From NCBI GenBank assembly GCA_013821025.1, contig JACDHN010000061.1:1-10142 (forward strand): a stretch of 10,142 nucleotides of DNA, written 5' to 3'. Under the pieces are notes generated by a model, which saw only the letters and a list, made by a program, of their open reading frames with translations, was not told the origin of the DNA and searched no databases. Position 1 is the stretch's first letter; each line of letters starts with the position of its first letter. Source of the DNA: Acidimicrobiia bacterium. GTDB lineage: Bacteria > Actinomycetota > Acidimicrobiia > Acidimicrobiales > Ilumatobacteraceae. The position numbers were made by a program, and so were the translations under genes. Positions 5,985 to 10,142 of the stretch are shown one piece after another.

Positions 5985-7046
5985 ATGGCAGCATGGCGGC
6001 AAATGACCCTTGCACAGGACTCCCCTGACGTCCCTCCGCCTCCCGAGCGACTTTACACGGCCGAGGACCTGTTCGCTGCGTGGGATCCCGACGACCCGAT
6101 GTCGGCGGCAGCGACGTTCGACTTTGCCACCTATGCCGCGACTCGTCGCCAGGGGTCCCGGGTGCCCGCCACCCGCCAGATCGCGGAGGCCCGGGCGGCT
6201 CATGACGTGGCCGTCAGCTGGCTCCTGGCCGAGACGCTCAACGAACGGTTCCCAGTGGCGATCATGGGCGGTCACGCCATGTCCCGCGACGAGACCGGGT
6301 ACGAGCTGATCGCTCGGCTGGCCCATCGGCTGGCCGACACCGGCTACACGATCCTGTCCGGCGGTGGACCCGGCGCCATGGAAGCCGCGCATCTCGGGGC
6401 CCGCTGCGTGGGGAGCAAGATCGGCATCGACGAGGCGCTCGACATCATCCGCGCCGGCGGCGGCGGCGGCAAGGACCAGACTTCAGACGGCGATGGGCGG
6501 CTGCGCTTCCCGTTCCACAATGCCGACGTGCTGTTCGACGCCGCCGGCGCCGTGGTGCCCGAGGAGGTCGAGCGGCTGCACCGGTGGCAGGCTCCGGCGT
6601 TCGAGCTGGCCGTCCGTACGGCAGGTGAGGCAGGGCCGAGCATCGGCATCCCGACATGGCTGTACGGGCACGAGCCGCCGACGCCGCTCGCCACCCAGCA
6701 CGCCAAGTACTTCGAGAACTCGATCCGCGAGGACGGTCTGCTCGGCGTGGCCACAGCAGGCGTCGTGTTCGCGCCCGGCAAGGCCGGAACGCTGCAGGAG
6801 ATCTTCCAGGACGCTGCGCAGAACTACTACACCACGTTCGGAGACCGTTTCAGCCCCATGGTGTTCCTCGACATCGACGAGTACTGGACGGTGGAGTACA
6901 ACGTGCGTTCCGTGCTCGAGCGCCTCTTCGATGACAGCCAGGAGCTGAACATGGCGTGGGTCACGACGACCGACGATGCCGTCGAAGTACTCGTCGCCGC
7001 CAACCCCGGCGTCCGCAGCACCCGCGCTCAGCGCTCAAGCGGATGA
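5985..7046 (+). CDS. LOG/TIGR00730-like Rossmann protein
   Basis: The protein has 353 residues from ATG 5985. ATG 6003 (MTLAQDSPD) is an equally possible start; a G-rich stretch about 12 nt before 5985 slightly favours that one. The first ~85 residues are an extension beyond the compact LOG core. The core follows: V-A-I-M-G-G-H-A-M (91-99), then S125-G-G-G-P-G-A-M-E-A134, the nucleotide-binding motif of the family formerly called lysine decarboxylase. The second signature is F-A-P-G-K-A-G-T-L-Q-E-I-F (262-274), where classical LOG proteins have PGGxGTxxE; here Lys replaces the second Gly. LOG enzymes release free cytokinin bases from nucleotides by phosphoribohydrolase action. The Lys change, a Gly run (158-162) and the large size place this outside the classical plant-type group, so the substrate is unknown. 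It follows the VOC gene by 58 bp on the same strand. Confidence 0.8.
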   Translation: MAAWRQMTLAQDSPDVPPPPERLYTAEDLFAAWDPDDPMSAAATFDFATYAATRRQGSRVPATRQIAEARAAHDVAVSWLLAETLNERFPVAIMGGHAMSRDETGYELIARLAHRLADTGYTILSGGGPGAMEAAHLGARCVGSKIGIDEALDIIRAGGGGGKDQTSDGDGRLRFPFHNADVLFDAAGAVVPEEVERLHRWQAPAFELAVRTAGEAGPSIGIPTWLYGHEPPTPLATQHAKYFENSIREDGLLGVATAGVVFAPGKAGTLQEIFQDAAQNYYTTFGDRFSPMVFLDIDEYWTVEYNVRSVLERLFDDSQELNMAWVTTTDDAVEVLVAANPGVRSTRAQRSSG

Positions 7047-7059
7047 GCGGACACGTGGT

Positions 7060-7108
7060 CGTTCCGACGAACGTCAGCGTGACCTTGGGCGTGAGCGGGA
7101 GGTCCCGC
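7060..7108. terminator. Two small hairpins in the LOG/amt convergent gap
   Basis: CGTTC (7060-7064) pairs with GAACG (7069-7073) around loop CGAC, and GCGGG (7095-7099) pairs with CCCGC (7104-7108) around loop AGGT. They lie between the two stop codons, where a two-way terminator would be expected, but the stems are only 5 bp and no T-tract follows on either strand. Confidence 0.25.
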
Positions 7109-7126
7109 CAGAGATCTGACCGAGGC

Positions 7127-8365
7127 CTAGGCGGCGTATGCCGCTTCGGCGTGCTGGCTGAGATCGAGGCCCTCGTCCTCCTGCGACGACTCGACCCTCA
7201 GGCCGATCGTTACGTCGAGCACCTTGGCGATGATGAAGCTGGCCACGAACGAGTACGCCAGCGTGATGGCGCTGCCCACGATCTGGTCGAAGAGCAGATC
7301 TGCGCCGCCGCCGAGGAACGTGCCCTCGTTGGCCACCAGTGAGTTGATCGTCGAGTCGGCGAACAAGCCGAGCAGGATCGAGCCGACGAGCCCGCCTACC
7401 AGGTGGACGGCGATGACGTCGAGGCTGTCGTCGAGGCGCAGCAGTTGCTTCAGGCTGAGCGCCAGGTAGCAGACGACGCCGGCGATGAGACCGATGTAGA
7501 TCGGCGCCATGCCGCCGACGAAGCCGGCGCACGGCGTGATCGCGACGAGGCCGGCAACGGCGCCCGATGCGGCGCCGAGCGTCGTGGCATGCCCGCTCTT
7601 GATCCGCTCGACGGCGAGCCAACCGAGCATCGCCGCCGAGGCAGCGAGGAACGTGTTCATGATCGCCTGGGCAGCAACAGCATTGGCGGCGAGCGCCGAG
7701 CCGGCGTTGAACCCCGCCCAGCCGAACCACAAGATCCCGGTTCCCAACACTGTGAACGGCAGGTTGTGCGGTGGCATCGGCTCGTTGCCGTAACCCTTGC
7801 GGGCCCCGAGGACGACGATCACTGCGAGGGCGGCGGCGCCGGCGTTGATGTGCACGACCGTGCCGCCGGCGAAGTCGAGCGTGCCCAGGTCGGCCAGGTA
7901 GCCGCCGGCGAACACCCAGTGGGCGACGGGGCCGTACACGAGGATCAGCCACAGGGAGATGAAGATGGCGTAGGCAGAGAACTTCATGCGGTCGGCCGTT
8001 GCGCCGGTGATCAGCGCCGGCGTGATGATGGCGAACGTCATCTGGTAGGCGCAGAACAGCACGAACGGGATCGTCAGCGTCTCGAAGAACGCCTCACCGG
8101 TCGGCAGCTCGGCGCCCACGTCCTTCATGAACGCGTAGTCGAAGTTGCCCAACCACCCGGCGTCGCCGGCGCCGCCGAAGGCGATGCTGAACACGATGAC
8201 GGCCCACAGCACTGCGAGCAGCCCCATCGCGAAGATGTTCTGCATCAACATGCCGAGCACGTTCTTGGAGCGGACCATGCCGCCATAGAAGAACGCCAGG
8301 CCCGGAGTCATGAAGAGCACCAGGGCCGTCGCCATCAGCACCCACGCGGTGTCGCCAGTATCCAA
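7127..8365 (-). CDS. amt: Ammonium transporter (Amt family)
   Basis: This 412-residue membrane protein moves ammonium across the inner membrane as a trimer. Family marks are A24-F-F-Y-G-G-M-V-R-S-K-N, F104-C-A-Y-Q-M-T-F-A, the D164 block (L-D-F-A-G-G) and the pore twin histidines H172 (V-V-H-I-N-A-G-A) and H321 (I-A-V-H-L-V-G-G). The C-terminal tail G-L-R-V...E-D-E-G-L-D...H-A-E-A-A-Y is the regulatory tail that meets PII proteins. The start is TTG 8365, read M-D-T-G-D-T-A-W: a GAGGAG site lies 6 nt upstream, and the family N-terminus begins at this point. The frame is open to GTG 8413, but that extension (PPISPAVPFRREERS) is not family-like. No glnK or other PII gene is in the window. GlnR-like repeats lie upstream, so nitrogen control is likely. 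Confidence 0.95.
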   Translation of the reverse strand: MDTGDTAWVLMATALVLFMTPGLAFFYGGMVRSKNVLGMLMQNIFAMGLLAVLWAVIVFSIAFGGAGDAGWLGNFDYAFMKDVGAELPTGEAFFETLTIPFVLFCAYQMTFAIITPALITGATADRMKFSAYAIFISLWLILVYGPVAHWVFAGGYLADLGTLDFAGGTVVHINAGAAALAVIVVLGARKGYGNEPMPPHNLPFTVLGTGILWFGWAGFNAGSALAANAVAAQAIMNTFLAASAAMLGWLAVERIKSGHATTLGAASGAVAGLVAITPCAGFVGGMAPIYIGLIAGVVCYLALSLKQLLRLDDSLDVIAVHLVGGLVGSILLGLFADSTINSLVANEGTFLGGGADLLFDQIVGSAITLAYSFVASFIIAKVLDVTIGLRVESSQEDEGLDLSQHAEAAYAA

Positions 8366-8371
8366 TGATCT

Positions 8372-8377
8372 CTCCTC
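8372..8377 (-). promoter_or_regulatory. amt: Ribosome binding site that fixes the TTG start of amt
   Basis: On the minus strand GAGGAG lies 6 nt before TTG 8365. No other start codon sits at a sensible distance, so it decides for TTG over the distal GTG 8413. Confidence 0.7.
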
Positions 8378-8416
8378 ACGTCGGAAGGGGACTGCGGGAG
8401 AGATTGGAGGCACGGT

Positions 8417-8454
8417 GTTTCCACAGTGTTTCCGCGCATTGACGCGCTCGTGAA
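8417..8454 (-). promoter_or_regulatory. GlnR-like operator repeats upstream of amt
   Basis: On the minus strand four 5-mers recur with exact 11-bp spacing: TTCAC (8454-8450), n6, GTCAA (8443-8439), n6, GAAAC (8432-8428), n6, GAAAC (8421-8417). The actinobacterial GlnR element is GTnAC-n6-GAAAC, often repeated. Two boxes are perfect GAAAC and two match GTnAC at four of five positions. They lie about 52-89 nt before the amt start. The regulator's presence in this genome is an assumption. Confidence 0.45.
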
Positions 8455-8483
8455 CGCTTGCTGGGCGGAAGGTCGGTGTCGCG

Positions 8484-9836
8484 CTAGCGGCGTGCGGCGA
8501 TCGCCGCCCGCGCCGCCACCTGGACGGGATCCCACACGCTGGAGAATGGGGGGGCGTAGGCGAGGTCTGTCATCATCAGCTCCTCGACGGTGAGCCGTGA
8601 CCACAGCGCCATGGCCAGCACATTGATGCGCATGCCGGCACCACGCCCACCGACGATCTGCGCCCCCAGCACTCGTCCCGACGGCTTGTCGAACGTGAGC
8701 TTGACGGTCATCGGGTCGGCGTCGGGGAGGTAGCCGGCATGCGTGGTGGCCTCGATCGTGACCGAAGCAGCATCGAGTCCCTCGCATTCGTCCTCGAGAG
8801 CACCGGTGCGAGCGATCTCGAGGTCGACGAAACGGGTGATGGCCGTGCGGACGACGCCAGGGAACGTGGCCGAACCACCCGTGACGTTGACGCCGATCAC
8901 GACTCCCTGCTTGTTGGCGTGCGTGCCGAGCGGGGTGTGCTTCCACCGATTGAGCACACGGTCGTGCACCTCGATGCAATCGCCGGCCGCCCACAGGCCG
9001 TCGGCGACGCGCATCGAGTCGTCGGGACGGATGCCGCCGTGATCGCCGACCTCGATGCCGGCATCGACGGCCAGCGACGTGTCGGGCTGGACGCCGATAC
9101 CGAGCGCCACCACATCACACTCCAGCAGTTCGTCCCCGATGCGGACACCCGACACGCAGCCCGTCTGGTCGACCTCGAAGCCCGTGGCGCTCGTGGCGTT
9201 GCGGACGTCGATGCCGTGACCCTCCATCGACTTCGTGATCAGACTTCCCATGTCGGCGTCGAGCGTGGACATCGGCTGGGGTGGCTGGCTGACGAGCGTC
9301 ACGTGCAGGCCCCTGGCCAGCATCGTCTCGGCCATCTCGACGCCGATGAACCCGCCGCCGACGATGACCGCCCGCCGCATCGGGCGCCGTGTCGCCAGAG
9401 CAGCCAGCACCCGGCGCCCGTGGTCGATGGTCTGGATGCCGAACACACCCTCGGCGTCGAGACCGGGCAGCGGCGGCCGTACCGGTCGGGCTCCGGTGGC
9501 CAGCACCAGGTCGTCGTACTCGATGTGCGACTCGTCACCGCTGGCCACGTCTCGCACAGCGATGCGCCCGCGGTCGAGCTGCAGCTCGGTGGCCTCGGTA
9601 CCGACGCGGACGTCGATGCCGTTGCGACGGTGCTCGTCGGGCGTCCTCGCCACCAGGTCGTCCTCGGTGCCGACCTCGCCGGCGATCCAGTACGGGATGC
9701 CGCACTGCGAGTACGACGTCCAGAGCCCGCGCTCGACGGCGATCACCTCGATGTCGTCTCCGGCGCGGCGCTTGGCGCGGCTCGCCGCGCTCATGCCCGC
9801 AGCGTCGCCACCGATCACCACGAGTCGTCGGGGCAT
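8484..9836 (-). CDS. FAD/NAD(P) pyridine-nucleotide oxidoreductase, CoA-disulfide-reductase-like
   Basis: The protein has 450 residues. V6-V-I-G-G-D-A-A-G is the FAD dinucleotide-binding motif. S43-Q-C45-G-I-P-Y carries the single redox Cys of the CoA-disulfide reductase / NADH oxidase / persulfide reductase group. A113-T-G-A-R-P is the second FAD motif, V157-I-V-G-G-G-F-I-G-V-E the NAD(P) Rossmann motif, and W282-A-A-G-D-C the third FAD contact. The C-terminal dimerisation domain has H-A-G-Y369-L-P and A-Y427-A-P-P-F-S, where CoA disulfide reductase has its two catalytic tyrosines. Substrate could be CoA disulfide, another low-molecular-weight disulfide, a persulfide or oxygen; the sequence does not decide. 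The start is ATG 9836, with TACAGT 6 nt upstream; GTG 9839 is the alternative. amt follows after 118 bp and seems to have its own control region. Confidence 0.88.
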   Translation of the reverse strand: MPRRLVVIGGDAAGMSAASRAKRRAGDDIEVIAVERGLWTSYSQCGIPYWIAGEVGTEDDLVARTPDEHRRNGIDVRVGTEATELQLDRGRIAVRDVASGDESHIEYDDLVLATGARPVRPPLPGLDAEGVFGIQTIDHGRRVLAALATRRPMRRAVIVGGGFIGVEMAETMLARGLHVTLVSQPPQPMSTLDADMGSLITKSMEGHGIDVRNATSATGFEVDQTGCVSGVRIGDELLECDVVALGIGVQPDTSLAVDAGIEVGDHGGIRPDDSMRVADGLWAAGDCIEVHDRVLNRWKHTPLGTHANKQGVVIGVNVTGGSATFPGVVRTAITRFVDLEIARTGALEDECEGLDAASVTIEATTHAGYLPDADPMTVKLTFDKPSGRVLGAQIVGGRGAGMRINVLAMALWSRLTVEELMMTDLAYAPPFSSVWDPVQVAARAAIAARR

Positions 9837-9842
9837 CACCCG

Positions 9843-9848
9843 ACTGTA
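9843..9848 (-). promoter_or_regulatory. Putative -10 hexamer (TACAGT) for the flavoprotein gene
   Basis: On the minus strand TACAGT ends 6 nt before ATG 9836, predicting a leaderless message. It lies back to back with the -10 of the divergent hydrolase, 8 bp away. Confidence 0.5.
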
Positions 9849-9856
9849 CCGAGCGT

Positions 9857-9862
9857 TACGGT
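9857..9862 (+). promoter_or_regulatory. Putative -10 hexamer (TACGGT) for the hydrolase gene
   Basis: TACGGT ends 6 nt before ATG 9869, again predicting a leaderless message. Confidence 0.5.
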
Positions 9863-9868
9863 TGCCAC

Positions 9869-10142
9869 ATGGGTGTCGAGGGGACGTGCGATGACCGATT
9901 CATAGCCGTGCGGGAGGCGTTCGAGACCAACTTCGAGCGTGGCGAAGACGTCGGCGCCTCCGTGGCGGTGACCGTCGAGGGTGAGCTGATCGTCGACCTG
10001 TGGGGTGGCACCACGGGCACCGACGAGGTGGAGGATCCCGAGGCCAACGTCTGGCAGCGGGACACGATCATCAACACGTGGTCGACGACGAAGACGATGA
10101 CGGCGTTGTGCTGCCTGATGCTGGCCGACGCCGGTGAGCTGG
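9869..10142 (+). CDS. Beta-lactamase-fold serine hydrolase (3' truncated by window)
   Basis: The first 91 residues are present and the frame runs off the window edge. After a soluble N-terminus come G-A-S-V-A-V-T-V-E-G-E-L-I-V-D-L-W-G-G (29-47) and N-T-W-S72-T-T-K75-T-M-T-A-L. This is the SxxK catalytic pair of class C beta-lactamase-like proteins (serine esterases such as EstB, DD-peptidases). The Y-x-N and later motifs lie beyond the edge. No signal peptide is seen, which favours a cytoplasmic esterase over a beta-lactamase. The start ATG 9869 has a TACGGT hexamer 6 nt upstream. It diverges from the flavoprotein gene with only 32 bp between start codons. Confidence 0.82.
   Translation, partial: MGVEGTCDDRFIAVREAFETNFERGEDVGASVAVTVEGELIVDLWGGTTGTDEVEDPEANVWQRDTIINTWSTTKTMTALCCLMLADAGEL

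Noticed and set aside
6450..6472. GGC-repeat run as a microsatellite
   Set aside because: It is a short run of Gly codons in the LOG-like gene, unremarkable at this GC content.
7403..8368. A 321-codon plus-strand frame opposite amt
   Set aside because: It is antisense to an unmistakable Amt protein, and its product is a low-complexity mix of His, Glu, Gly and Arg.
8366..8413. GTG 8413 as the amt start
   Set aside because: It would place the ribosome site and a GlnR-like region partly inside the coding sequence. The TTG at 8365 has a well-spaced GAGGAG and gives the usual Amt N-terminus.
8739..9905. A 388-codon plus-strand frame opposite the flavoprotein gene
   Set aside because: It is antisense to a well-supported oxidoreductase and has shadow-like composition. 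Its end also runs into the start of the hydrolase in another frame.

Overview
The window is about 10 kb of very GC-rich chromosome with dense genes, GTG/TTG/ATG starts and many apparently leaderless promoters. This suggests a high-GC actinobacterium. From protein style and gene content I would guess the Acidimicrobiia (Ilumatobacter-like), but there is no rRNA or other marker to prove it. There are no tRNA or rRNA genes, insertion sequences, CRISPR arrays or phage genes, and no gene-free stretch longer than 300 bases.

Layout: (1) 2-271 is the 3' end of an unrecognised gene with an acidic Gly/Asn/Asp tail. (2) 306-2376 is the highlight, a tightly coupled three-cistron operon. It encodes a 476-residue protein with an N-terminal thioredoxin-like CxxC segment fused to a larger conserved domain, then a 32-codon micro-ORF joined to both neighbours by ATGA overlaps, then a UGSC-family selenoprotein. 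A plain ORF reading breaks the selenoprotein in two at a TGA (2104-2106). In frame the two parts read through as U-G-S-C-T-S-C-S-V-H-D. A perfect 7-bp hairpin with an AGUGU loop starts 11 nt after the TGA, which is the expected form of a bacterial SECIS element. (3) 2437-3600, minus strand, converges on the operon and encodes a cysteine-desulfurase-like PLP protein that lacks the usual cysteine. (4) 3718-7046, plus strand, holds an MFS transporter, a two-domain VOC/glyoxalase protein and a LOG/TIGR00730-like Rossmann protein. (5) 7127-9836, minus strand, holds an ammonium transporter (amt), with GlnR-like operator repeats in front of it, and a CoA-disulfide-reductase/NADH-oxidase-like flavoprotein. 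(6) 9869 to the end is the start of a beta-lactamase-fold serine hydrolase, divergent from the flavoprotein across only 32 bp.

How the genes fit together: the operon at 306-2376 looks like a redox module. A thioredoxin-fold CxxC protein and a UxxC selenoprotein are made in coupled fashion, but the substrate is unknown. The PLP enzyme and the flavoprotein belong to sulfur/thiol-related families, but nothing in the sequence ties them to the module. The amt locus looks nitrogen-regulated. Several genes share a TANNNT hexamer ending 6-8 nt before the start codon, which I used to choose starts.
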